Below are positions 53,417-64,000 of a DNA stretch of 64,000 nt, in pieces. Each line of letters starts with the position of its first letter. Within the stretch, counting starts at the first letter, position 1. The notes beneath the pieces are model-generated. The model was not told where the DNA came from. It saw only the letters and a program-made list of their open reading frames with translations, and made no database searches. Made by a program: the position numbers and the translations under genes. The stretch is from Blastocladiella emersonii ATCC 22665 (Eukaryota > Blastocladiomycota > Blastocladiomycetes > Blastocladiales > Blastocladiaceae): contig JANHCV010000002.1 of the NCBI GenBank assembly GCA_025594325.1, positions 62,001 through 126,000 of the forward strand. Reading direction: 5' to 3'.

Positions 53417-54721
53417 CTACGCCGGCGACGACGACGGTTTGCCGTCATGGGCCTCCTCCTTGGCGAACCGGACATGGCTCCGCGCAGGTTCGGGCTCGAC
53501 CTCCTCGTCGATCTTGACCAGCGTGTCCGGGGCCATGCCGACGACAGTCGTCCCGTCGTCCGAGACGACGCTGGGCGAGACCGGCCCGCTCCCGCCAGCC
53601 TCGACGGCGGGTGGCGTGCCGACCGTCGACGGCTTCCGGCCGAGGAAGATGACGGACGGGTGTCTGCCCGCGACCGCGGTAGCGTCGGACACCGACGACG
53701 ACGAGACCGAGGCCGAGGCCGAGGCCGAGGACCGTGTGCGAGCGACAGAAAGCGCGCTGGCGGCGACGGGTTTCTTGGTGACGGGGTCGATGACCATGAC
53801 GGTGGTCGGGTCGTACAGCGACGAGCGGACAGACCGCGACGCGGTGGTGGTGGTGGTGCGCTGGCCCTTGGCCGTCGACTTGGACCGCACGACCGTCGAC
53901 GCGCGCGACAGCGGGGTGTCGGGGTCGCGCTGCAGCGTCGAGGGCGGCTGCGAGATGGTCGAGGGCGACCGGTTGGCGAGGTTGGGCGACGCGGGCGTAA
54001 ACGCGGTCGCGGGCTTCTCGGCGAGCGCGGCGGCCTTGAGGGCGGCGGGGTCGAGGCTGTACGGGATGGTGAAATACCATGCGAACGCGAGGCCGCCGAG
54101 CGCCGCGTCCTTGGCGAACCACAGGAGCGCCGTGGTGCCGGCCTCGGGGAAGAAGTTGGGCGGGAGCAGGGCGAGCACGAGGACCTCGGACACGAGGAGA
54201 ATGAAGACCTGGCTGAACTGGACGGTGCGGTACCAGATGCCGGTTTGGGCCGATCGCTACAGCGGAGACGACGGAGAGTAAGCGAAGCGATCACGGCGCC
54301 CATCACGCGCGCGTCGAAGTCGGCGGCCCCACGCGCACCTTTACGAGCTCGCGGTGCGCGACCCACGCGACCACCACGGCGTTGATGGCAAACAGGAGGC
54401 ACCACAGGGCGAGGACGGCCGTGGTGACGGTCGCGTCGCCGTCGTTGGTGCCCGTGATGGTGCGCGCCGTGACGGCGTCGCGGTCCCAGTCGGGCCGCGG
54501 CCGCCCGTTGGCCATGCGGCCCGACGTCGCCAGCGTCACGTAGTAGGCGTTGAGCGCGAGGTAGCCGAGCGACAGCAGCTAGATCCGTCCGCATGTCAGC
54601 CGCGTGTGATCGGGTGGTAGAAGTCGGGGGGAAGCCGCCGTGCCTCGGTCGCGGCGTAGATCAGGTACCGCCCCGGCCGCGGCTGCAGCCTGGTGGCCGG
54701 CGGATCGAGTTGCGGCGACAT
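53417..54721 (-). CDS. four-TM membrane protein, tandem paralog 1
   Basis: Unknown family, 385 aa. Exons 54644-54721, 54339-54578 and 53417-54256. About four hydrophobic segments occupy residues 19-200: RYLIYAATELLSLGYLALN across the first splice, VLALWCLLFAINAVVVAWVA, FILLVSEVLVLALLP, and DAALGGLAFAWYFTIPYSL. The signature LLPPNFFPEAGTTALLWFAKD is nearly identical to paralog 2. The tail is Ser/Thr/Pro-rich with SSLYDPTTVMVIDPVTKKP conserved in the paralog. The first intron (54579-54643) must use a GC-AG pair (donor GCACGG) to keep the frame aligned with the paralog, whose intron at the same codon is GT-AG. Confidence 0.75.
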
Positions 54722-54996
54722 GGTGCAACAAGTGTATGTTTGGTGCAACAAGTGTCTCGCGCGCGTGTGCAGCCACACGTCGTCGTTTCTGACAGAGAGC
54801 GAGGAGCGCAAGGTCGGGGCGAGGCGAAGGGGGAGAAGACTTCGAGACGGCGAAGCGGCCCACCTGGGCCCACGCCGGCTTCCCGTGCGTGTCCGTGGCG
54901 GCGCAGGACTTGCTTGAACAACGCAGCCGCGAGCCGCTGCGGCGCGTGTGGCGCAACGCGGAGTCGGTCGTTGTTGGTCGGGGCAACTAGGTTTGA

Positions 54997-56405
54997 CTAT
55001 TTATGTACAGCGAGGGACGGGTGTGGGGCGGCTTCACAGCGAACGGATGGGGGCGCGACTGACGAGTCCGTCTCGTGCAGCGCGGGCGGGTCGGCGGCGG
55101 ATACCTCGCCCCACTGCACGTGCAGCGACGCGGCCTCGGCTGCCGGGGCCGCCGCCGTGGACGACGCGATCGAGTCGGCCTCGTCGATCAGCTGGAGCCG
55201 TGCGCCAGCCGCCGGGAAGCCGCTGGAGCGCGGCGGCGTGCCAAACTCGGACGCGGCGACGAGCGTCGACGCGCCGTCCTCGTCGGCCACCGACCCGTGG
55301 CTCAGTGTGCCGGGGTTGGACCGCGACCCGCTATGGTGGGGCCCGCCGAGCACGAGCACCGAGTGGCGGTGCATCGACCCGTGGCTGCGCGGCGACGTGC
55401 CGAGCGTGCGCGGCGACGACGACGCATAGCTGCGGGGCGACGACGCGTACGTCGGCTTCTTGGACACGGGGTCGATGATCAGCACCGCCGCCGGGTCGTA
55501 CAGCGTCGACGCCGTGGTCGCCATGGACCGCGTCGACCGGGCGAGGGGGACCTGCGACGTTGGCGCCGCGCTGCGCGAGCGGCCGAGGCCGCTGCCGGCG
55601 CTGCTGACACCCACGTCGCTGCCAAACGTGGCCGAGTCGGTGGACGGGCGCGAGCGGCGCGCCGCCGTCGAGCTCGTCGACGCGCGCGGGCCCGTAGCGG
55701 CCTCGGCGGGCGTGTCGCTGGCCGTCGCGTCGAGGCTGTACGGCAGCGTGAAGTACCACGCGAAGGCGAGCCCGACGAGGATTGCGTCCTTGATGAACCA
55801 CGCGAGCGCCGTGGTGCCGGCCTCAGGGAAGAAGTTGGGCGGCAGCAGACTGAGCGTCAGCACCTCGCTCGCAACCAGGATCCCGACCGCCGCAAACTGC
55901 AGCGTGCGGTACCAGATGCCGGTGCGGGTCGAGCGCTACACGCATGGGCGGGAGAGTAAGCCGCCTTGTTCATCTCACGCTCCGTTGTTTGAGCAACAAC
56001 AACAACGACGCACCAGGACCAGCTCGCGGAACGCCACCCAGGCCACGACCGCGGCGTTGACGGCGAACACGGCGCACCACAGCGCGAGCACGGCCGTCGT
56101 CAGGGTCTGGTCGCCGGCCTCGGTGCCCGTCAGCGTGCGCGCGTCCTCGGCGTCGTGCGGCAGCGCCGACCGCGCGTCGCCGTTGGCCGCCCGCCCCGAT
56201 GCCGACTGCACCAGGTAGTACCCGTTGAGCCCGAGGTACCCGAGCGAGAGCAGCTACATTCCCGCCAAAGGTCAGGCATGGGCTGGACCGGGAGTCGAGC
56301 GTGCAGGCGTCGTACGAGGGTCGCGAGGTAGATGAGGTAGCGCACGGGCTGCGGCCGGCGGCCCTTGAGCGGGCCCGCGTCCATCTCGAGGTCGGTCGGA
56401 TGCAT
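54997..56405 (-). CDS. four-TM membrane protein, tandem paralog 2
   Basis: 422 aa. Exons 56316-56405, 56014-56253 and 54997-55935. Exon 2 is 240 nt in both paralogs and intron positions are identical, so this is a gene duplication. Same helices and LLPPNFFPEAGTTALAWFIKD signature. The tail is longer, Ser-rich, with STLYDPAAVLIIDPVSKKP. No known domain is visible; the short loops and long cytosolic tail suggest a membrane scaffold or sensor. Tails other than the LYDP segment have diverged strongly. Confidence 0.78.
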
Positions 56406-56846
56406 GGCGGGTCGGTCGATTGCGGCAGGTGCGCCTGCGCTTTCCGTGCGAGTGTGGGTCGGGAAGCGAGTTGGAGCGAAGGGGGAGAGTTTGGGAGCAG
56501 CCAGCGTGAACCCCCCCACGCCGCAGCCGCCGGATCCCTTGTTCGCGGCAGATCGGGGTGCGCGGGCACTCCATCGAGTTTTTCGGCGCGCCGAGTCTCC
56601 AAATCGAAACTTAAATTTCCGCCTCGCGCCTTGGCTGTCGATCCAGGCAGGTCGCCTCGCTCCTCGCTCCCACCGTCGGGCCATGGCATAGAAACGGGCT
56701 TGTACGTGTGTAGTAACGAAACGAGAGGGGAGGGAAACTGACAGAGGGGGGAGGGTGTGGGTGGTGGGGGTCGCGCGAGAGCAAAACCGCGAATCGAATC
56801 ATAGGATGAGGGAGGATGCTGAGCGCACGCAAGAGCGCCGAGCAGC
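56406..56846. other. intergenic space paralog 2 to coiled-coil gene
   Basis: 441 bp. Promoter of paralog 2 and 3' flank of the coiled-coil gene. No gene seen. Confidence 0.35.
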
Positions 56847-59282
56847 TCAGTGTCTGCGCGGGGCCGCCACGGGCACGGCGCCGGGGACCGTGGGCGGGAT
56901 GGCCGTGGTGAGGTGGTCGAGCGCCTTCTTGTACGTCTGCTCGGCGCCCTTGAGCTTGTCGTGCAGCCGCGACTTGAGCGACCGCACGTCGGCCAGATAC
57001 TTGCCGCCGCCCGCGAGCGACAGCTGCGTCTCGGACCCCTCGAGCTCGCGCTCGAGCCACTGCCGCAGCGACAGCGTGTCCTTGAAGTCGGTCTTGAACT
57101 GCGCGTGCCGCAGCGACACCTGGTTGCTCCGCTTGAACCGGTTGCTTTGGTACCAGTACGTGGCGAATGCGTGGCACGAGAGTGGGAAGGAGAGGGGTGC
57201 GGGCGGTGAGTACTCGGCTGCCCATGTCCAGCAAACACAAGAAAGAAGCAACGTACTCGGCCACAATGAACGCGTTGAGGAACCGGATCCGCTGCAGTAT
57301 GCGCAGCGCGTTGAGAATGTCTCTCAGCGGCGACACCTGCTTGACCATGTTGGACCCGATCAGGTTGTCGAGCGCCTCGTAGAACTCGCGCGGCTGGTTC
57401 TGCACCGAGTGCTCGTGCAGCTGCGCCACGAGCTGCACCCACTCGTGGTTGTACCGCACCTCGGGCAGCGCCTCGATCACCGACTGCACGTTGGCGTCTA
57501 CACGCGCGCGAGCAACACCGTCAGCCACCGTCCCCGCGTCCACCGACAAGGCCCGTGAGCAACGTACGCGAGTGGGCGTCGCCGGCCATGGCAATCAGCC
57601 ACAGCGCGCCGATCGCGAGCGCGTTCCAGTCGTTGACCTGCTGGGCAAAGTCGTGCGTGACGAGGTGCGCCACGTTGGAGCAGAAGCCCGTGTAGTCCTT
57701 GAGCTCGAGGCACCGCAGGAAGTCGCGCGCGAGGTCGTTGTACGACTTTTCCTCTTCCTCCTCGTCGTCCACCTCCTCGCCTTCGTCCTCTTCCTCGTCC
57801 TCCTCCTCGTCGTCGTCGACGCGGTCGTCATCGTCGAGATCCTCGCCGTCATCCTCGTCGTCCAGGTCCTCGTCGTCCTCCTCGTCGTCGTACAGCGACC
57901 CGTCGTCCAGGTCGTCATCGTCGTCGCCCTGGCCGTCGTCGTACAGGCTCGCGTCGTCGGGGTGCGCGTGCGCGTGCGGGTGGTGGGCGTGCGACCCGTT
58001 GGTGGCGGCGGGGGCAGGGACAGCCGCGGCAGCAGCGGCAACGGGCGCGGGCACGGCGGCGTGGGCCTGGGCGGCAGGGGCGGGCACCGGCGCGGCCTGC
58101 TGCTGAGGCAGCGGCGGAGGCTGGGCGTACTGCTGCTGCTGCTGCTGCGGGTGCGGGTGCTGGGCGTGAGGGTGCGGCTGCTGCTGGGGGTGGGGCTGCT
58201 GCGCGGCAGGATGAGGCTGCTGAGCATGCTGCTGCTGCTGCTGAGGTGGGTGGGCGTACTGCTGCTGCTGCTGCGGGTGCGGCTGCTGCTGCTGAGCAGG
58301 CGGGGGTGGATGGTGCTGGGCCTGCTGCGCCGGGGGCTGCTGCTGCGGCTGGCCCTGCGCCTGCGCCTGCTGGGCCTGGGCGGCCTGGGCAGCCTGGGCG
58401 GCCTGGGCGGCCTGCTGCTGCTGGGCCTGGGCGGCGGCGGCAGCGGCAGCAGCCTGCTGCTGCTTGAGCTGGGTCTGCTGGTTGGCGTGGTTGGTGAGGG
58501 TGTTCTGGGCGTGGATGAGCGACTTTTGGGCGGTTTCGAGCTGGGTGCGGAGCTGGCCGTTCTGGTCCTTGAGCTTGACGCACTCGGAGCGCAGCTTGTC
58601 GCACTCGGCCTCCATGCCGCCCATGCTGGCCGAGAATTTGGCGCGCAGCGAGTGGAAGTCGGCCTCGAGCTTGCGCCTGCGGGCGTTCTCCTCACGGGCG
58701 AGCTCGAGCTCCTTGCGGATGGACCCGAGCGTGGCCTTGAAGTCGCTGAGGTCCTTGCGCAGCTCCACGACCTCGGCGTCGAGGAGCGTGGTCTCGTGCT
58801 CCTTGGCGAGCAGGGCCTTTTCGGCGGCCACCTTGTCCTCCTCGAGCTTGCGGCCGACCTCGACGAGGCGGCGGCCGGCGCGGCGCGTGAGCGACAGGGT
58901 GATGGAGATGTTGTAGATCTCGCGCTGCAGGCGCTCAATAGCCTTAAGCACGTCCGGGGTGACGCCGTCGGCGGGCAGGGCAAGCTCGGCGGTCAGGTCG
59001 CGCGAAAAGGACGAGAAGTTGGCCACCTCCTCGGGCGGCGGCGGCGGGACCGTGGTGGCCAGCGTCGACACGGCGCCGTTGGGCGGGGCGGCCGACGGGC
59101 CGCGCTTGGACACGGGCGACACGGGCATCTTGTCGGCGGCGGAGGAGCCGGCCTTGTCGCCCGACGCGGCGGTCGACACGGGCGGCGGCGCGCCTCGCCG
59201 CTTACCGTGGTTGGCCTGTGGCGAGGTAGGGAGTGTGAGCCGGGATCGGAGGTGCGTGCGCACAGGTGAGCGCGCGTACCAT
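56847..59282 (-). CDS. coiled-coil protein with poly-Gln/His/Pro and acidic regions
   Basis: Family not recognised. Inferred exons 59280-59282 (ATG only), 57568-59215, 57257-57497 and 56847-57144; 729 aa. A long heptad coiled coil occupies about residues 90-240. It is followed by Gln/Ala/Pro/His low complexity (240-420), a highly acidic Asp/Glu run (430-495) and a helical C-terminal domain (500-729) with DLARDFLRCLELKDYTGFC, VQSVIEALPEVRYNHEWVQL and LRDILNALRILQRIRFLNAF. The last splice is uncertain: only a 112-nt intron (57145-57256) ending CCAAAG restores the frame, longer than any other here. The C-terminal frame is nonetheless clearly coding (WLERELEGSETQLSL). Confidence 0.65.
59216..59279 (-). 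other. intron directly after the start codon
   Basis: 64-nt GT-AG intron. The upstream exon contributes only ATG (CCGCCATG then GTACGC), and the acceptor CACAG precedes GCCAACCACGG, the first in-frame codons of the long exon. Confidence 0.6.
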
Positions 59283-60129
59283 GGCGGCAGGTTAAGGAGG
59301 TGGTTCGTTGTTGCTGGCGAGTGAGCGAGTCGGCGCGGCAGAGTCGCGGGCAGCGCAATGGAGGCAGCGGCGCGGGCGAGTCGGCGCGGATCGCGGTCGC
59401 ACGCGGCAGCTCGGCACGAGCAACGGCGTGGGCGGGGACCGGGAGCGTCGCGGGCACGGGCGGGTGCGGCCGGGGCTGGGTGAATGCAGTGCCCACTGCG
59501 TGTATGCACTCGCGCTCGGCAGGCGGGGCGGGCAGACGGTGGCGGTGCGCGGGGAGTGCGGGTCGCGCGGTCAGGAGCAGCTACGTGGGGCGCGTTGCAG
59601 CAAGTCGCCGTGCGGGACGAGCAGTCTGGCGCGGTGGTCGGTGCAGATCCGAGCGGGAGCGCGAGCGCACGGCACGGCGCGGCGCCCGTCGCGAAGGGAG
59701 AGAGAAAAAAGTGTTTTGGGCCACGAAGCGCATCACCTGCCCCTCACGCGCGCCACACGTGCGTCTCGCACCCGCGCCCGCGAGACGCCGGGCCACGCGT
59801 CGCGACGCGTCGCTTTCTTGCCTTGTCTCCCCCGCCGCCCGCTGCCGCGAACTGCCACTTTGCATGCCGCACCGCTCGCCCGCGCTCGGGTCCGTGGGAG
59901 GCGTTTCGCCGCCTTGCCTTGCCTGTTCGGGACGCGCACCCCGCACTGCGGCCTGCTTGGCTCCACGATCCCGGACATGGGTCGTGCATATTCGCGATTC
60001 CCGGCCGCGCCCAGGGGGGACACGCCTACCCTGTCGACACGCGCGCCCCGTTGCTCTTACGCAATCGAAGCGCAACGGATCCCCATGCATCGCCCCATGA
60101 GTTAGTGCAACCGACGCTACAACCACACC
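59283..60129. promoter_or_regulatory. divergent promoter region, coiled-coil / RA-domain genes
   Basis: 847 bp between two starts, no gene supported. GCGTCTCGCACC (59767-59778) and GCGAGACGCC (59785-59794) form an inverted motif pair, again the recurrent intergenic element. Confidence 0.45.
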
Positions 60130-63100
60130 ATGGCCCCCGTGCCCCATCACCCACCGCCGCCGCCGCCGCCGGCCCAGGCCGCGCAGGCGCAGGCAATGGC
60201 GGCGCAGCAGCAGGGCCAGGCGCCCAGCGCCGCCAAGGCCAACATCGACAACATCCTCGCCCAGCTCACCGAGCTCGAGGTCTCGTTCAAGCAGGAGATG
60301 GAGCCGCAGGACGAGCTCGACGCCGCCAACCGTGCCGACGCGGCCGCGCTCGCGCAGTACCTCCCCACCGGCCTCAACCGCTCCGGCTCGATCTCGTCCG
60401 ACGCGCGCCACCGCACGCAGACGGTACGCTTCCTCCTCGTGCTTTCAGTACGATCCACCCGCTCACCGGCAGCGATCCTCGCGTAGGCGCCCGAACCATC
60501 CCGTAAACAGGGTGGTGACACCGACGACGAGGACCTGTCGCCCAACTCGCTGCAGCGCAAGCGGTCCCTGTCGAGCGCCATCGCCGCGACCAAGCCCGGC
60601 ACGGCGCCCGCCGCCATCAACACGGCCGACTCGATCGTGCGCCGTGGCCTCGAGACGGCACGCCGCGGCTCGACCCCCGCCACCCCCATCTCCGTGTCCA
60701 CGGCCGCGGTCCGCAGTACCGCATCCGGGCCTGCGTCGCCCCGCCGCGCCAGCTCGCCGCTCGTCCAGGCCGCCCCGTACCAGCGTGGCCCGCTCAAGGT
60801 CGACACGGTGCGGAACCAGCAGGCCGCTGCCGCCGCCCGTCCTACTTTCCAGCCCAACCTGAGCACCGACATTGACCTGTCCGAGTCGCGCGCCCCGGGA
60901 TCTCGCGACGACGACGACGCGAGCCCGCCCGTATCGCCGCGCGGGAGCCTCGCGGCCATGCGCAAGGTCACGCAGCTGCGCTCGCAGTTTGACCCGCCCG
61001 CGGCCACCACGACAGCGGCTGCGCGGGGCCCGATCCGTGTCGCTCCACCACCGCCCGCGCCGCCGTCCGACGACGGGTCCGTCGGCGACGACGTGCCGCC
61101 CGCATCGCCCAACCCGTCGGGCAAGGTCCGCTCGCTCAAGTCCATGTTTGAGGCGCCGGCCGCTGCCGCGACGTCTTCCTCGTCGTCATCTTCGGCTGCG
61201 TACGAGACGGCGCGCCGCGGCACCTTCTCGACGCACCGGCGCTCCCCGAGCAACTCGGCGTCGTCGAGTGCCACCGCCGCGAGTACCCCCTCACTCGCAC
61301 CCTCGCCAGCGCCCGCTCCCGCTACCGCCCCCGTCCCGGCACCCATCTCGACGACGGCGCAGCCCGCGCCGAGCCCGGCCGGCACGATCCGCAGCACGTA
61401 CTCGCCGCGCACCGCGACGCTGATCCGGCAGCACCAGCAGCAGCACCCGGCGAGCCCGACTCCGACCCCGTCCTCGGCGGCCTCGACCATCAACCGGTCG
61501 TCGGCCGCCTCGTCGCTGTCGGGGTCGTCCAACCACAGCTCCATGTCGCGGTCGACGCACAGCTCCATGTCGCGCGACGGCGGCGCGCCCATCATCTCGC
61601 CGCGGTACCTGCTCCCGGACGTGATCCCCATCGACCCGCCGCCGCTGTCGCCCGAGCCGGCCTCGCCCGTCCACCCGCCGCCCGTCGTGATCGCCGCCCA
61701 GCCCGCGCCCGAGGAGGAGGTCACGGAGAACGAGGTCGCCGATGGAGGTACCCTCGACGCGATCCCGCCGCCGCCCGTGCTCCAGAACCACCACATCCCC
61801 GGCACGCTGCTGCGCGACATGGTGCCCATCTCGCCCAGCAGCCCGAGCTCGGACGGCAGCGGCGAGGACGGCGATGGCGGCCACTGGCACTCGATCGCGT
61901 CCACGGTCATGTCCGACACGGCGCCCGGCAACGGTATCTCGCCCACCGGCTCCGCCGAGTACCCGTCGGGCAAGCGCGTGTCGTGGTCGTCGGACACGTT
62001 CAACTACGCCATGCCGACGCACCACCACCAGCCTCCCGCCGCGGCGCCCGCACCGGCATCGATGCCCGTCCCCGCTTCCGCGCGCCCGACGACGGGCGGT
62101 GCTCGGCTCGCGGGCGCGCGCCCCGCACGTACCGCACCGCCGGCCGTCAACACGACGCGTGCGGCGGACGCGAGCGACCTCGAGATCGGCGCGCTCGACT
62201 GGGACTGCGAGCAGACGCTGGCGCTCGGGTCGGCCGCGAGCACGATGCTGCGCCCGGGGATCCGCGTGTCGCACTCGCCGGTCCCGCGGAGCCCCGTCAT
62301 CGTATCCCCGCCGAGCCCCGGCGGCATCGGCGCCGCCGCGGCCAACGGGTCGGCGGGCCAGTCGCTCAGCTCCCTGTACGACAACCTGGTCCACGAGGCG
62401 GACGTGGTTTTGAGCCGGCGGCCGAGCCACACGGGCGCGGGCATCGGTGTTGGCGATCCGGGGAACGACGAGACGCCGCTGCCGTCGATGCCGGCGTCGC
62501 GCAAAGGGAGCACGAGCGTCACGGCGCAGCTCGTGGTCGAGCTGCCGTCGCTCACCAATCTGTTCCGGCACCTCGACCTCGACCTCGACGACGACCCGAG
62601 CCCGCCGCCGCCGCCGTCCGCCAGCAGCCCGGCGTCGGGCGGATCGCCGAACCCGGGCGGCGCCGCGGCGGGTGGGCGCAGGCAGTACGCGGGCCTGTCG
62701 CGGTTCGCCGAACCATCGACATCCCCCAAACAGCTGTCGCCCGGCTCCTCGTCGCCCGGGTCGCCCGCCGGCAGGCAGCACCGCAGCGGCAGCTCGCCGA
62801 GCGTGCACGGCCCGCGCCTCGCGATCGGTCCCTCGGCGATGGCGTCCGTCGGCCAGCAGCACCGCGCCGCGGCCCGGCTCCGCGGCATGTCGCTCCCGCA
62901 GAACTCGCTCAACCCGACGGCGCAGATCCTCGAGGCCGCGGGACCTGCGGCGCGCGCGGCCGCGATGGGCGTCATCCACTCAGCGTCCAACCTCGAGAGC
63001 GTGCCCATGTCGCCCGAGGTCGAGGCGGACGAGCCCGAGCTCGTCGCGGCGGCTCCCGCCAAGCCGGCGGCAACGGTCGCGGCCGTCCCGGCGCCCCCGG

Positions 63101-64000
63101 TTGCTGCAAAACCTGTCGAGGCGGCGGCGGCCAAGAAGCAGCCCGCGCCCGCGCCGAAACCCGCACCGGCGCCCGTCATCCCTACCAAGGTCACCGTGAA
63201 CCCGACGCCGGCCCCGCGCGCGCCCGCGAGCGACACTTCATCCTCATACTCGCCCGCGTCCGCCACGTCCTCCTTCTCCCCAAGCGCCGCGTCCTCGTCG
63301 AGCCCGAGCACCTCGAGCCCGCAATCCACCGTCTCGCCCGCGACGGCGCAGGGGTTCACGGGGCGGCAGACGCTCGTGTTCGAGGACATGCGGCTCGACG
63401 ACCTGGTCGAGGTGCAGGCGCTCGCCGAGCAGCTCGACGCGCTGTGGAACAGCGACGACGCGACCTCGGCCAACGCGTTCCGCCTCTCGACGCTGTTCCG
63501 GCCCACGGTCGTCGCTGACGAGTCGTCGTCGTCGCCCGCGGGGACGCCGCCGCCGTCGATGCCGCTGTTGCCCGACCCGCTCGCGATCCCCGCGACGCCG
63601 CCGCAGAAGCCTGTCATCGAGGCCGCCGCGCCCGTGGCGGCAGTCAAGCAGCCGGACGCGTCCGCGGCGGCGGCCATGGCGCGCACGGGGTCCGTGAGCC
63701 TCGGCAAGTCGGCGGCCGAGAAAGCCGAGCTGATGCGCCGCGCCGAGGAGAAGCGGGCGGCGGAACGCGCGGCGGCGGCCGTGGCCGAGACGCCCGGGAT
63801 CGCGACGGACCCGCGCGTGACGCGGGCACTGGCCCGGCTCGCCGCCGCGCAGGTCCAAAAAGTCGCGGTGCGCGTTTACATCCACGACGCGGCCATGTTC
63901 AAGACGGTCGAGGTGACGTCGGTCATGTCAGCGGGCGTGGTGGCCGAGGCGGTAGTGGAGCGCGCGATGCTCGACAACCGGCACGGGCAGTGGACGCTGT
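60130..64000 (+). CDS. RIAM/lamellipodin (MRL)-like RA-domain protein, cut by window end
   Basis: Exons 60130-60423 and 60487 to the window end; 63-nt phase-0 intron with donor GTACGC. More than 1,265 residues are visible without a stop. The N-terminal helix ANIDNILAQLTELEVSFKQE resembles the N-terminal (talin-binding-like) helix of MRL proteins. A very long Ser/Pro-rich disordered region with poly-Pro follows. A basic/acidic helix (AEKAELMRRAEEKRAAERAA) leads into VQKVAVRVYIHDAAMFKTVEV at about residue 1222, the first strands of a Ras-association domain. In MRL and Grb7-like proteins a PH domain would follow, outside this window. Likely a Ras/Rap effector controlling actin or adhesion; domain identity is an inference from the partial RA sequence. 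Confidence 0.7.

Noticed and set aside
58080-58470. CTG/CAG-rich tract as a possible unstable microsatellite
   Set aside because: It encodes the interrupted Gln/His/Pro/Ala region of the coiled-coil protein; interruptions are frequent and no long pure run exists.
1-64000. Bacterial or viral origin suggested by high GC and long open frames
   Set aside because: Consistent spliceosomal introns, eukaryotic nuclear genes and absence of operons or Shine-Dalgarno patterns show a nuclear genome.
1-64000. CRISPR array, integrated virus or toxin module
   Set aside because: No spaced direct repeats, capsid, polymerase or toxin genes were seen.

Overview
The window reads as nuclear DNA of a zoosporic (flagellated) fungus, most likely Blastocladiomycota or a chytrid-grade relative. 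It is very GC-rich, gene-dense and eukaryotic. Genes carry short spliceosomal introns, mostly 54-82 nt, with a strikingly uniform GTACGY or GTGCGY donor and an NAG acceptor. Fungal or opisthokont housekeeping genes sit beside flagellar ones: dynein assembly factor DNAAF1, an enkurin and a TPPP/p25-alpha protein. I could not assign a species from the sequence alone. Almost all long overlapping reading frames are antisense shadows caused by high GC. Exon joins given here were chosen by splice motifs, reading phase and homology.

Layout. 1-11 kb: Doa10/MARCH6 RING-CH ubiquitin ligase (+), TPPP/p25-alpha (+), ARF6-like GTPase (-), an unknown multi-pass membrane protein (+), DAHP synthase (-) and CKS1 (-). 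12-21 kb: DNAAF1 (+), a large Myb-like protein with a Rap1-like C-terminus and a cysteine cluster (-), and a single-pass membrane protein (-). 22-33 kb: exportin-T (+), mitochondrial-type ketoacyl-ACP synthase (+), an eight-exon class C GPCR with a glycine-betaine-binding-protein-like ectodomain (-), and POP1 (+). 33-38 kb: a pair of small paralogous genes, the second frameshifted, on either side of a complete PIF/Harbinger DNA transposon with TIRs, a TAA target duplication, an intact DDE transposase and a Myb-like partner gene with a frameshift.

38-45.5 kb: a four-TM protein and mitochondrial uL16m, then a gene-poor stretch. That stretch holds a tRNA-Leu(CAA), an inverted 1,002-bp copy of the middle of the Doa10 gene, short tandem repeats and possible decayed RNA-gene fragments. 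45.5-51.4 kb: enkurin (-), a small hypothetical gene (+), tyrosyl-DNA phosphodiesterase (-) and an mpaB-type oxygenase (+). After about 2 kb without a recognisable gene come two tandem four-TM paralogs (-), a coiled-coil protein whose first coding exon is only the ATG (-), and a long RIAM/lamellipodin-like protein (+) cut by the window end in its RA domain.

There is no operon logic. Genes are arranged as divergent pairs sharing short promoters (ARF6/7TM-like gene, CKS1/DNAAF1, GPCR/POP1, TDP1/mpaB, coiled-coil/RA protein) or as convergent pairs with nearly touching stops (KAS and GPCR stops are about 20 bp apart). A GCGTCTCGCAC / GTGCGAGACGC motif recurs in many of the intergenic spaces.
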